Source of the DNA: Dryas octopetala
Taxonomy: Eukaryota > Streptophyta > Magnoliopsida > Rosales > Rosaceae
Assembly (NCBI GenBank): GCA_963921425.1
Contig: OY992832.1
Location: 28,299,489-28,363,488, forward strand
DNA: 64,000 bases
Direction of reading: 5' to 3'
In this document: in pieces, positions 48,540 through 62,000 of the stretch
Numbering within the stretch: the stretch's first letter is position 1
Layout of the letters: each line of letters begins with the position of its first letter
Notes under the pieces: generated by a model
Databases searched by the model: none
Told to the model about the DNA's origin: nothing
Seen by the model: only the letters and a program-made list of their open reading frames with translations
Position numbers and translations under genes: made by a program

Positions 48540-49110
48540 AACATACAATTTTCAACTCTATTAATTACTCAATACTCTAAACCCTATAACCTATACCCTA
48601 TACTTTAAACCATATACCATATACCCTATACCACATACTCTATATCTTATACCCTATAACAATAATAGTTTTAATATATATATACCATCCTCTAGTAGTA
48701 TAGTTTATAACATATATAAACTATGAACTATAGACTAAACCTATAAACTATATAATATTATAAACTATATAAACAATAACTATTCCCTAAACCCTAAACC
48801 CTAAACTCTATACAATATGGTCTAGTATATAGGGTATAAGATATTGAATAGAGTTTAGGGCAAATAGAGTGTAACGTATAGGGTATAGAGTATAGGATAT
48901 AGGGTATAGAGGTTAGAATTTAGATTTAGGATTTAGAGTATAGGGTATATAATATAGGATATAGGGTATAGAGTTTAGAGTATAGGGTATAGGGGGTTTG
49001 GTTTAGGGTTTAGAGTATTAAATAGAGTTTAGGGTATATAGTATAGGAAATAGGGTATAAAGTTTAGAATTTAGGGTTTAGGGTTTAAGGTTTATAGTAT
49101 ATATAAAGTA
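48540..49110. repeat. Degenerate telomere-like repeat field
   Basis: Many variants of ACCCTATA and CCCTAAA (left, about 48570-48810) and of TAGGGTATA/TTTAGGG (right, about 48815-49110) occur, so the strand sense switches near 48815 and the field is a rough inverted arrangement. There are only a few exact TTTAGGG units, so this is not a true interstitial telomere array but an expanded AT-rich derivative. Confidence 0.7.
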
Positions 49111-49239
49111 TAGGGGGTTTGGTTTAGTCTATAATAGATATTAAACAATATAAACTATAACTATAATAAACATATATAAACTATAATAGAGACTTTGGTT
49201 TAGCCTTTAGCAGATATTAAAATTATATATACACTAATT

Positions 49240-49425
49240 AATATATATTATAATTTATGATTCGATTCGGTTAACACCGAAAATTTTATAAGTGAAAACT
49301 AAAATGGAACCGGTCTTGATTAGTTTGATTCAGTTTTTAAACCACAAAAAAAAGAAAAACTGAACCTACTCAAATCGATCAATTTGGTTCGATTCGAAAC
49401 TCGATTTTTTGGTATTTTTGTACGG
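49240..49425. mobile_element. Possible right end of a hAT-like element
   Basis: The segment ends TTTTTGTACGGCCCTA at 49425, and is dense in (A/G)ATTCGGTT/AACCG and TTCGATTCG words, as in subterminal regions of the hAT copies elsewhere in the window. I could not find a matching left end or TSD, so it may be truncated. Confidence 0.35.
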
Positions 49426-50092
49426 CCCTACTTAGCATATGAATGAGATTGTAGTTGATCTTTGGGCCTCTCTTTCTTGTAATGGCTTTTATATCAATAT
49501 AATACGTATTCGACCAAAAATAAAAAAAATATAATACCTATTCTGACAGGAAAAAAAAAACAAGAAAAAAGGGAAAATGAAAGGTGCAAAATAAATTATT
49601 CAAGGGAAAATGAAAACAAAAGTTAACTTTTTGAAAATGGCATGAGAGGATGATAGATACAAGACCCCTATAACCCGTGAAGCTATGAAATCTAATCTCT
49701 GTTTCCAGTTTGTTCCTTGAAACCAAAGGCATGCAACTAGACCTTACATACATACACGCCTAAAGCTTTCTCTTGTAATCTCATACATATATACACCTGA
49801 TCAATTTCCATATAATACAAATTTTTTGTATATAGTTATATTGCATTCAATTTAATACCTTGATCAGAACCAGGGTTTGATCAATACCCACCATCCTCAA
49901 TCCGCAACCGTCCGTTTTGATGACTCCTATGTTGACATGTGGTCGTCGTCGTTGCTAGAGACCAGAACTCCGGCGCTCGCCCAACAACATCCAAACCGCA
50001 AAAAGGGTCAGATTTCTCTCCCTTTCTCGTTCAATTTTTCTGGGTTCTTGTTGCAAAATCAATCAAAGCAATATCAAAGCTTGCCACACACC

Positions 50093-53000
50093 ATGAACCC
50101 GTCAAATGCCGGTGACGTAACCTCTGGGGTTTCGGATTCTAATGAATCAAAGTCCAAGATTAGCTTCAATTCCCCGTCCATTTCGCGACAGGGGTCCGGT
50201 GTTTCGAGGCCGAGGTTTGTGAAGGTGAGAAGAGGCTTGAATTCTCAGATGTTGAAACCCACAGCTTCCCCAGACACCGGGGTTGGTCCCGGATTCAACC
50301 CATTTCGAGCCATTTCAGAGAATTCGAATTCAGTCTCATCCGGGTCAGAAATGCGGAATACAATTTCTGAGGAATTTGGGATGGGTAAGAGTGGCAATGA
50401 GGCAAAAATGTTTGGGGCTAATACGAGTGGTTCAAATGCAGATTTGAGTTGGGGAAAGTGGGATTCTAGTGGAAATTTGGGGAAAGAAGTGATTGAGGAA
50501 ATAACGAATTTGAAAATTGGGAGTGGCAATGAGTTTGTGAATACCAAAGATGGTGCTTTTAGTTTTAATGCAAGAAGTAGGGTGAGTTCGAGTTCAGCTG
50601 CAGGGTGGGATAAAGATGGCTTTCCATTTGGAAATCGTTATAAGAAGAATCCTAGTTTCGATGAAAGCATTGTATCAAAGCTTCCTGAAAATATGAGAAA
50701 GTTGAAGATTGAAGGTCCCGAGAATGGTGAATCTGTTGAGAAAGGTAAGGATGGGAGGTTTAGTTTCAGTGCAAATGATAAGACCAAGTTTGGGTTGGGG
50801 AGTAATGACAATGTGGGTGGTTCCTTGGGCCAAAACGTGGAATCCGAACTCCCAAATGAGTTGAAGAAGTTGAACATTAAAGAGACTGTGCAACTGGATG
50901 GCAGTACTGACGCACCTAATACCGGTGATGTGAGTAAGTTTGTATTTGGATATAGTAAAAAGGATGGTTATTCATTTTCTGGAAGCTCAGAAAATGCACT
51001 TCCAGATAAGATGAAGAATCTGAACATAAAGGACTATGGGGATATCAGTGACAGAAGCAATCCTGCCTTTACAAGTGGTAAAAGTGTTGGCGTTAGTTTT
51101 GATGGAAGTAAAGAAACTCATCTGTCGAGAAAGATGGAAAAGTTGAATGTAGGAGGTAGGGCTGGAGACTCTACTCGTTCTGATGTAGGGACATCTTCCT
51201 ATCAAGCATTTGTGAAGAACAAGGAAACTGGAAATTATGGTGGAACCACTGCATCTAGTGGCATTAGTTTTCAAACAGTTGGGAGTTTTGAAGTGCCTGC
51301 TGCTGACAGACCCAAGAAGAAGGATGAATTTAACTTTACAAGCAAACAAGATGGTTTAGGCACACCCTCTGTAGAATTTAAAACACCAAACCCCAAAGCA
51401 AACCTGTTTTCTGGCTTAACCAAGAAACTAGAATTCAACGCGAAGAGGGAACCAATTAGGGACACAAGAACGAAAAAAACAAGTGGAAAATTAAGACGTT
51501 CTACCTCAGCCCAGCTGGGGCTTGTGCATGATTCTGTTTCAAGAGAAGGCAATTCTCAAGAAAACGTTGAGGCTTCTGAATCCTATTCACCGATGGATGT
51601 TTCTCCGTATCAAGAAACATTGGCTGATAATCAATGTTCAAGGCAAAATTCTGTGGCATCTGCTGAATCATTTAGTATCATCAACAACTATCCGGAAACT
51701 GATTCGGTATCAACAGTTTCAAATGATCCTATTGTTGAAGATCTGACTATGGCAGCAGGAAGTTTAGATATAAATGAAGTAGATGCAACAAGCAGAGAGA
51801 CAAAAGATGAAGCTTTTGAGTACCGTTTCGATGGAAGTGTTGATGCTGAAGGCACTCTAGAAGGGTCTGTTTCTGGGGCTGAAACTGAAAGCTTTAAGTC
51901 TGCAACTGAGGAGGTAGACTTTATTAGTGATAACCCTATTACGATGGAAGAAACTGAAGCCAGTTCATGCTCAGGCATGGAGAGACATGATACTGATGGC
52001 AGGATACACGTCGGCTTTCCTTCAAGTTCAGAAGATAGAAGAGGGTCTAACTTCACCTTTGCTGCCTCTTCTGCTGCTCAAGGTCAACTATCTGCATCAA
52101 AACGCCCCCACAGAAAGAAAAATTTGGTCAAGGCTGGTCAAGATACCAATAATTTTGTTCCGAATGCTAAGGTTCCATATACATCATCATCTGCACAGTT
52201 TTTGCCATATTCTGGATCTTTAGTACCTTTGACACCTGGACACTATCTGAAACAAGACCCATCTATTCCACAACACAAATATGGAGACAATTCTGGGGTG
52301 CAGAAGGAACTGGAGATCAAGCAAGAGTCTGTTTCTTCGCCTGCTGAAGCAGCTGTAGCTCAGGAAGCATGTGAGAAGTGGCGACTAAGGTGATAATCAA
52401 TTTGAATAATTTTTGTTTATTTTTAAAACTTGTTTTATGATTTTTATTTTAGTTATACTTGGACCTTGGTATGAAGTGTTTGTTCACATGACTGTTACAT
52501 CTGCTTATATAGCCCTGTGCTAAAGATTAGCTTATTTTTGTTGAATATGATATATATGTCAGGGGCAACCAAGCATATTCTAATGGGGATCTTTCTAAAG
52601 CTGAGGACTACTATACACAAGGGGTGAATTGTGTTTCAAGAAGTGAGACATCTAGAAGCTGTCTCAGAGCGTTGATGCTGTGCTATAGCAATCGTGCAGC
52701 AACACGTATGTCTCTTGGAAGAATGAGAGATGCACTTGGGGACTGTATGATGGCTGCTGCTATAGATCCCAACTTCCTCAGGGTACAGGTTAGAGCTGCC
52801 AAGTAAGTATTTGCTTTTTGCTTTTTAATATCTTATTTTGGCTTTGCAGTGATTAACTTTTATGATACTGCAACTTCATTTGTCTTGTATCTCAATTTCC
52901 AATGTAAAGTATGGTTTTATTTACACAAACACCTCCGGAAATTTAACTCGTTTTCACTTTAGACCATGCACTTCTGGAATTTACAACCCGACTACTTGAA

Positions 53001-56000
53001 GTTTAAATATGGCTGAACATAACTTCATACAAAAGTCAACGGATGGACTTAACAAAATCAATGGGAAACCCAATTTCTATTCCTTTTCTTTGGGGTTTAG
53101 TTTCAATGGAGTTTAGAGAGTAGAGACTATTCCTTTTCTGCCATCATGACTGATTGGAAAGGCTTTAGTGTCTTAAGAGTTTATGTTTTGTGGTTGCTGA
53201 TATTGTTTGTAGTGGCGCGAATGGTTGCTGTCTTTGTTGCTTTATGTAGGTTTTTTGAAGCAACATTAGTGGATACCTTATCCACTGTATTGTAAATTTT
53301 GTTTCTTTCTAATAAAAGAGGTTTCTTATAAAAAAAATATTTGAAAAAAAAAAAAGTTGTTTATAGGAAATGGTAGATCTAGCATTCTACCTAGGCTCTA
53401 TTATTTCCCCACCTTAGTTCAATGCCAATATAATTAGAAATATATAATATAAAAGCAAATTATAAGTACAACTAAATTAAAGTTAACTTAACTAATTTGT
53501 AAATTAGAATAGATAAATTAAATACAAACTTTTAGGTAATGAATTAAGTAAATTAATGCGTATAATTTAAGAAAATTAAAAACTAAATTAAATGAAATAA
53601 AATATCTGACTTATTGTGAATAAGTGATTGAAATTTTTGAGAACAAAAAACAAAAAAAGAATTAAATGAGATTGATGAAAACTTTATGAAATTTTGGAAG
53701 GCAGCTTTAGGATAATTCCTTTAGGCTTATTCACATAAATGCCTTTGAAAGTAACTTTTATTCTCACTTTGCCCCCTTAAAGTTTAATCTACTCACTTTT
53801 CCCCCTGAACTTTACAAACCCTTTCAGTAAGTCATATTCCTTCAAGTTCGTCAATGACTCCGTCAAAAAAGCTGACGTGTCACTCATTCACACAAGCGAC
53901 ACGTTGGATTTTTTAACGGAGCCATTGACAGAATATGGGGTTTGTAAAGTTCGAGGGGCAAAGTGAGAAGATTAAAGTTTAAAGGGGCAAAGTGAGAATG
54001 AAAGGTACTTTCAAGGGGTATTTGCGCGAATAAGCCAGTTATCTTGTCCACTATATTGCACTATGTACTCCTTTATTTTCATTTATTGAAAGTGTGTTTC
54101 TCATAAATAAAAAAAAATCTTGTGTAGATAGATTTGTTCATTTTAAACAGTGGACACCTTGTCTACAGCTATTGTACATTTCCATGAAAATTTAATAAAA
54201 CTTTTTTCTTTTCAAAACGAAAATTATATTAATTACATCTAAAATATATATTGATCAAATTACAAGTATGAATTTAGAGGGTGAGGGACTATCACTACAA
54301 GTTCAGTGCATTTCAACTAGGCTGACACCTACTAACATGTCTATCTTTTGGGCCACTCTACTTAAAATAAACAGTTTAAAAAACAATTATAATTGAAGCA
54401 AAATATGTATTCTTTGGTACGAATCATTCTGGCTATTATGGTTCCTATTCTTCCATGACTTATTTCTTCTTAGCATTCTTCTTTCCTTTTCTTGTAAATG
54501 AGTTAGCGATTCGATTATACAAGAAAAGACGAATGCTAAGAAGAAGGCGTAGAAGAATGCTATGGTGCACTCAACTGATGCATCCCCTTACCATAGAAGA
54601 ATACTATGGTGCACTCATCACAATTTTATAGTCAAACTTTGTTTTAATCTCATGAGTCTTTCATCAAATAAATAATCTCATGATTCTAATTTTTTTTTTG
54701 TTTCTAACAATTTTCCGTTTAATTATTCAGATTAGTTAGTCAGTTATTTTTTGTTTTTTCTCTTTCAATCAATTTTTAATTTTTTAAAAGTATATATGTA
54801 CCCCTCACCATAGAAGAATGTTATGGTGCACTCATTACAATTTGTAGTCAAACTTTGTTTTAATCTCATGATTCTTTCATCAAATAAATAATCTCATCAT
54901 TCTATTTTTTTTGTTTCTAACAATTTTCAATTTAATTATTCAGATTAGTTAGATTTTTTTTCTTCTTTTCTGTTAAGTCAGTTTTTAATTTTTTAAAATT
55001 ATATATGTTGGTTAAATTAATTTATTATCTAAAAGGTTGGTTGTTTAATTTATCAACATAATTTATAATTTAATGAAGTTAACTTGAATCTAGTTTTATT
55101 TTTATTTTTCTTTTATATCGTGTATTTCTTGTTCTAACTTTTAACTAAACAAAGCCCATAACTTGAGTGGCATTGGGTGAGGTGAGGAAATGGTCCTAGG
55201 TTCTACCATCGTATAAACAATTATTATTTTTTTAAATAAAATTGACCCAGCGAACAAATAAGCTGCTTGCAATGAAAAATAGACCCGACCTAGTTGCCTG
55301 AAATTGTTTTAGCTGACGGGCAGGGCCTAGGTTGAGCCTGTTTCATCATGGCTCAGCTCGGCAAACATCTAGGGCCAGAATGGCCCAGGGCTAGGCAGGG
55401 CCTGGGATGTCCCTCCCCCGGACCTGGACAGCTGGTCCAACCTATTTTACAGGCCTATCAAGGGATAACAGTCCAAAAGTGGATGTCTGATGGTGGGTCA
55501 ATGAAAAGAGGGTGCCTTCTCCATCTAATCTGCTGCCTCTGCCGTGGGATTGGAAAAATGTTTTAACCTTGAAACATGTATGAAATTAAGGACTAGGTTA
55601 CAGGGTGAAAGTCATGAGAGATGAAAGGCAATGGGGTCTGTGGAAAAATTGGGATGATGGCAGTGCCATTGAAAATCAGAGTGACTCTTCTTGAAATCAA
55701 GAAGAGGAAGCTTGCCCCAGACAAGAAGCAGAATACTCAAGAGTCCATCCACAAGCCTGAAAGAGAATGGATATACCAAGATAATCCAGAATTTTTTCAT
55801 GTCAACAAAGCAGAGAATTTGCAGAGCGCCTTTCATGAAACCTAGAAAGAAATAAATTATAATAAAAAGGTCAAAATTCTTCTTATCCAGAACACACAAA
55901 AAAGGCAAATTGTTTCTTTCATTTGGAAGGGTTGTAGAAAATTGAAATATGTTATTAAACCCCCTGCATGAAAAAACAGTAGAAAGAAAAAAGGGGAAGA

Positions 56001-59000
56001 CTCAGAATCTGTACTATTATAAAGCTGGAAAGAGAGTTTTGGTGTTATAGGCTTCACCGAAAATGGGATTGCCTGAAATGACCTCATTTAATAAAAATAA
56101 TTAACACAACATAATTACATTATTAAAGACAAAATTGTAAAATAAAAAGAGAGAAAATGCAGGCAACAGTTAAACAACCCCGACTGTCCACTCTCTACTT
56201 TGCAGTTACCACTCTTACAATGTAATAGTAAAATAAAACAGTTAATAAAATTAAAAACTAACATTTCTTTCCTGACAAACAACGTTGTAATCTTTTTCTT
56301 TTAATGTTCAAAAGAAAAGCCCATTGACACTTGCTCCTGTGCATGTCAAGAGGCTAGTTGATTTTAATTTTTACGGAAACTTTACAAAATTAGAATTTGA
56401 AAAGCAATGACATCTGCAACAGAGTTTGGAAATTAAATCAAATGTCTGGCAGTGAGGGTTTTGCCAAGAAGGCATATTATATTCATAGAAATTCAAAATG
56501 GAGGACAGCAAAAAGTCATATAATATAGTGATAAACTTAGGGCTTTGCAGCAGAAAGAAATCAAAATGATTGTATATTAATTTTCTACCTTTTTTCTTGT
56601 AGAATTTTGAGGATATACAAAGGGCCTCCTTTTAGATTTTTTTGCGAACCCAAAAAGCTAGGGATTAGCTCTGACTTTGATGTGTTTGGATGTTTAAACA
56701 AGTATGATAACTTAATGTTGGTTGTGGTTGTTGTTCAAGGTTAATTTGTCATTCACAAATGCTTTTTTGCTTATGTCAGTATGAACTAACAGAAGGAATT
56801 GAGAAGGCATATGAAAACCTCAAGCAGTTGGATTATAAAATCTAGAAGTGTGGAGTCTAAAATGAAAATGCCTTAAACCTCAAGTTTTAAGCAATCTTGT
56901 GCAGTTTTTCTTGGATTGTCTAATTTTAAGTAAAATATTCTACTGCTACTCAAGTTTGCACTCATAACTTCCATCCGCATCTGTTCTGCTAGTTTTACAG
57001 TTAGGCTTATTTGCTTTTTTAATGAAATGCACATTGGTGCTTTGCCTTTTGAGCTCTGGCATGGGGTATTCCTCAGTCTTAATTGTGTTTTTTATTCATA
57101 TAACACAATATTCCCTAATTTTATTTCTTGTTAAAATTCTTCAAGCTGTTATCTTGCCCTTGGGGAGGTTCAAGATGCTTCACAACATTTTAGGAGGTGC
57201 CTGCAATTGGCAAATGATGTCAGTGTGGACCGGAAGATTGCAGTAGAAGCCTCTGATGGTTTACAAAAGGCACAGGTGTGTAATGTATTTTACTTTATAT
57301 CATATCTAAGTCGGTACTTATCATAGTTCTTTCCATCAGGTTTATCCATGGACTTTGTCTAACATCACTTGAAACAATAAAATAATCAATTTCAAATTGT
57401 GCCTTATGCACATGAAGTGTTTTTATGTATCCAGACTAATTTGATTTTTTTTATTCTGGCAGAAAGTGTCTGAATGCCTGAATCTTTCTGCCGAACTTTT
57501 GCAAAGGAAGACATCTACCAGTGCAGAGAGTGCTTTGGATCTTATTGCTGAGGCTTTGTTAATAAGCCCCAACTCAGAACGATTATTTGAAATGAAAGCA
57601 GAGGCACTTTTCTTGGTTAGTTATTTATTTATTTTTCTTTTCGTGTGATACGTTGGTTTTTTATTAAGTGAATTAAAGTCAATTATATTGGCTACTTTAA
57701 GCATTCATTAGAATTAGTTTTAGTCAGTCATGGGTTGACTTCTGTATTCTCTAGCAGATGCGGAGGTATGAAGAGGTGATCGAGCTGTGTGAGCAGACCT
57801 TAGGTTCTGCTGAAAAGAACTCCCCTTCAATGGATTCTAATGACCAGGCCGTTTCTTCAGATGGTTCAGAACTCTCAAAGTACTTATACTTCAGACTCTG
57901 GCGGTGTCGTGTGATTTTTAAATCCTATTTTCATCTAGGAAAACTTGAGGAGGGACTCGCTTTCCTAGAGAAACATGAGGAAAAGGTGTCTACCACATAT
58001 AGGTAACTTATAGACCAGACTTTTACATGTTCAGTTATGTTAAAGAGTATTGCTTTGGTGTATGAAGTTCCTAATGATAATTAGAATATTCAGGAATTGG
58101 AGAAAAACTCTGAAATCATCAATACCCCTTGTTCTCATTGTACGTGAGCTTTTATGTCATAAGGTATGGTCAATCGGAGCTATATTTCTATTCTACGCTC
58201 TCAAATTATGAATTTCTATATTTTTTGTTTTTGAAAAGAGCATGAAATGTCCGAAGCCATGTGTTGATAATGACATCATCATGAGTCATGATGACATAGG
58301 TGTGGGCGTGGTTATGTAGAAGATGTGTCTGATGTGCACAGTTTCTAATATGTATTCTTCAGAACCTGTGTCCAGCAAAGAACAAGAGGAAATTAATTCC
58401 AGTTAACAGGAAAACAGTTCAAAGACTTGATATCAATAATTATATATGTGAATGTTTCAGCATAGCAGACTTTAGTGGCGTTTCTATTATGTTTATCAAA
58501 TAACAAACAAAATATACTGTATGAAAGAAACATGTTCCATTTAATAAGCACGTAATCGAAGGATAAATTTTTGACATGTTGAAAATTCAATTGTGCCCGG
58601 TCCAGCAAACTGAGAGTAGAATATATTTCATAAATTTGCAAAATGTGGAACTAGCAAACACTAGCTTTGCTGCAAAAAAAGAAAAAAAAAAAAAAATTCC
58701 TACTTAATGAATACAACAAGAGAAAGCTGAAGAACATGTCCTGCCTGTGAAGAGTAGAGTTTTAATATAGGTAGATCTTATCTGATGTACACACTGCTCA
58801 GGTGTCAAAAATTTTAATAGACGAAAAGGAAACAATCACATGTTTTGAAAAGTTTAAATTACTTTGGTTGACATTTCAACATTTCAATCATAAGAGGGTG
58901 GAATACTTCATATGGTTCAATCTCAGATCTCCAGAATTTTCTGTTTAAGTGGTTCACCATATACTTTTGCATTTTACAGGTAAATTTGTATGAACACCCT

Positions 59001-62000
59001 CTTTGATCCCATTGGTGTGCCCCCTTATGCGGGTCTAATTTCTAAGTTTTTCTTATTCAGTTAATAAGCTTTAGAGATCCTTCATGATCCTCATAGATCC
59101 TATGGATTTAGAAGGCTTAGGATGGGAGATCATGAAGCAATAGGATCATAGTTTCAAATGACTTCTGAAAGATTTAAGTTTTATGGAGAGGGGTTGGGTG
59201 TTAGCGAAGTGTGCCGTGATGGATTTTTTGTGGGTAGTTTGAATGGAGAGAAATAAAAGAGTTTTTTTGTTTTTTTTTATGATGTCCGGGGGGGTGGGGG
59301 AAGAGGTGGATAATTTTTGGGCGAGAGTTGAGTTTTGGGCTTCATTATGGGCTTCGGTAACTCCTGTTTTTAGGGATTTTCCGTTTTTTTTTGCAATTAT
59401 GTCTAATTGGGAGGCTGTTGTCACTTCTGGTTTGGTTATTGCTGTTTTTGCTACACTGTTGTACTCTGTTTGCTTTTAATATCCTAGAGCTTGTTATCTA
59501 GGTTCTTTTAGGAAAGTGGGCATCCTGTCCTTTGTTTCATACTATGTACTCCTTTATTTTCATATAAAGAAAGTCTTTTCCTCAATAAAAAAAATCAAAT
59601 GACATGGAGAAGAAATTTGCTGGAGTCAGGATTCCTATCCAAATAGTCAAAACTTAGTAGAACACAACAGTTGTATCTAGAGCGATGTACTTAGCATACT
59701 AGTTAAGGGCAACGGAGTGGCCACTGGCTGAAAGTTGGCTGAGAGGGAGTGGAAGTGCCACATCTCCAAATTGCAGATGACACAATCTTTTTTGTGTTGG
59801 GAAATGAGCAGAAGTGGCAGAATTTGTTATCTGTCTTTGATTTTGTTTGTGCAGTTTTAAGGTTAAAATTGGAATAAATTTGGAGGCAAATAAGGTGGAG
59901 GGTTTAGCAGCTTCATTGGGTTCTGAGTAGGAGTGGATTCGGTCTGGTTACCGAGCTGAGAAGCTCAAACCAGATACCAAACCAAGTCACCCGGTTCAGC
60001 CTCAATCGCTACCGAGATCAAGACTGGAAGTTTGGTAAACCGGTGGTCGATATACTGGAGGTGTCGGCTCGGTTCGGTTCAGAATGGGCTTGACTGGGGA
60101 GAGGAAGAATTGGTTACTCAGAATTCAGTCCACATCAACAAACTGTGATTTTCAATTCCTGCAAAATTGACTAAATTCAATCCACACAAAAGAAAGAGGA
60201 GGTTAAGAGGATTGAAATTATACCCTTAATTGCCCAAAATCACCACTGGATTCGGTAGACAAAAAAGGAGGATCCGCCAACCTTTAGAGTTTCGATTCGG
60301 TAGTTGTGGTGGTCCGATGAACAATCGGAGACCACCATCATGTTTAGGAAGTCAAGAGGAAGCTGACTGGGGTGGTGGATGATCGAGACGCCGTCGGAAT
60401 CAAAGGAAACTCCAGAAAACCTTGGTTTTCCTCCGTCGTTGTTCGGATGAGAAATCCGATGGCACCCTTGCACTCAGAGAGAAATGATGAGCAGAACTTA
60501 GCAGGTCCCGCACCTCGTCGCGGCCGGGAATGACGGTTCGCCACCACTAATCTCCAATCGGGTTCTGGGTGATTCACAGGTATGGGGAGAGGGAGGAAGA
60601 AGAGAGGATGAAGATGATGATGTTTTCATCATCATCAGCCGCTGGACGGAGGGAGAGTGTCTGGAGAAAACTCACGGCATGAGAGAGAGATGAGAGAGAA
60701 GAGAGAATCAGGGGCATAGGAGAGAGAATTGGGGAGAGTGTTTTGTTTAAGACTTGAAGTCTTTTTTATTTTTTTATTTTTTTTTATTTTTAAATTTAGA
60801 CATTAGGGTATTGTGGGGTTTGGTTTGGGGTTAGGACTTTGGGGTTTGGGGTTTAGGGTATTTTGGGGTTTGGGTGGGGTTTGGAGTTTTTACTTTTTAA
60901 GTTTTTAATATACTACATATGTTTAAAACATATTTTATAATTTATATAATACATTTCTATACCCTAAATTTAAAATACCTTTCTATATAATTTGTATAAT
61001 ATATTTTCTATACATATCTATAATTTATATAAAACATTTCTATAGACTATAGTTATTAGTTATAGACTAAACATTTATATAGATTATAGGCTATAGTTAT
61101 TAGTTATAGAGTTTATCATATTTACCATACTAAACATTTCTATAGACTATAGTTATTAGTTATATACCAACTATGAATTATTGAATTATTATCAATTATA
61201 GTCTTAGGGTATATGGTATATCGGTATAGGATATAAGCCTTATAAGGTATAGGATTTAAAATTTTTAAAATTGACAATAGGATTTAGGGTTTAGGGTATG
61301 GGATATAGGAATAGGATATAGGGTTTAGGATTTAGTTTATAGTTATATGGTATAAATTGTTTAGGATATGTTATAATATTAGGGTTTAGGGTATTTTTAA
61401 TTAGTTTTTATATAGAAATGTATTATATAAATTAAAAAACATATAAATTATTAATGATAGGGTTTAGGGTTTATAAATTTATATATTTTTTATACAAATT
61501 ATAGAAATGTATAAAAATGTAATATATACTCGGTCCGGTTCGGTAAACCAGCGATTCTAAGATCTGAAAACCGGAAATACCGGTTCGGTTGGCAATTCGA
61601 TTTCCCGGTTCAGTTCTTCTTCGGTACGGTTATTCTCGGCATCAGTTGGGCTGGTTTCGGGTCCGGTCTCTGTTTTTTGGTCAAACCGACCCAGCCCTAG
61701 TTCTGAGGTGGGGACATGGCCTATGAAGTATTTGGGACTTCTGTTGGGAATTACAAGGAAAAAGAAGATTTGATACTCATAAATCAAATGAATTATTCTT
61801 TAATACAGATAAACAAATGATTTATTAATTTTTGTGTTAAGTAAATATTAAAGTTATTATAAAGTTTATATGATTCTATTTCTTACATATACAAAAGATT
61901 TGGTGTAATTACCATCACATTTGGGTTTTCAGGAATACACACAACTGGTGCACACTGTTTTCACTCTACATAATGTTTGAAAACTGTACATGTTTAAGTG

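Larger units (their letters stand above)
59690..61790 (+). pseudogene. LINE reverse-transcriptase relic, split by a hAT element
   Basis: Before the insertion, 59761-59875 encodes HLQIADDTIFFV, the RT catalytic ADD box, and a following CAVLRLKLE helix; one base is missing before INLEANKVEG. After the hAT element (61708 onwards) the same region continues VGTWPMKYLGLLLG, equivalent to the WPMKYLGLPLG motif of plant L1 RTs. A frameshift and surrounding decay make it non-coding. Outer borders are vague. Confidence 0.75.

Noticed and set aside
48540..49110. True interstitial telomere or chromosome-fusion site
   Set aside because: Units are too degenerate and AT-rich, the strand sense switches, and a similar tract lies within a transposon elsewhere in the window.
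49937..50092. Upstream in-frame ATG as start of the TPR-DnaJ protein
   Set aside because: Possible, but its context is weaker than ATG 50093 and the 52 extra residues look like translated leader; left as an alternative.
50245..52056. Several minus-strand ORFs opposite the large exon of the TPR-DnaJ gene
   Set aside because: They are shadows of the Ser-rich plus-strand coding frame.
55348..55566. 72-aa ORF in intron 2
   Set aside because: It is compositionally driven (Gly/Pro patch) and short, with no homology I recognise and no splice support.
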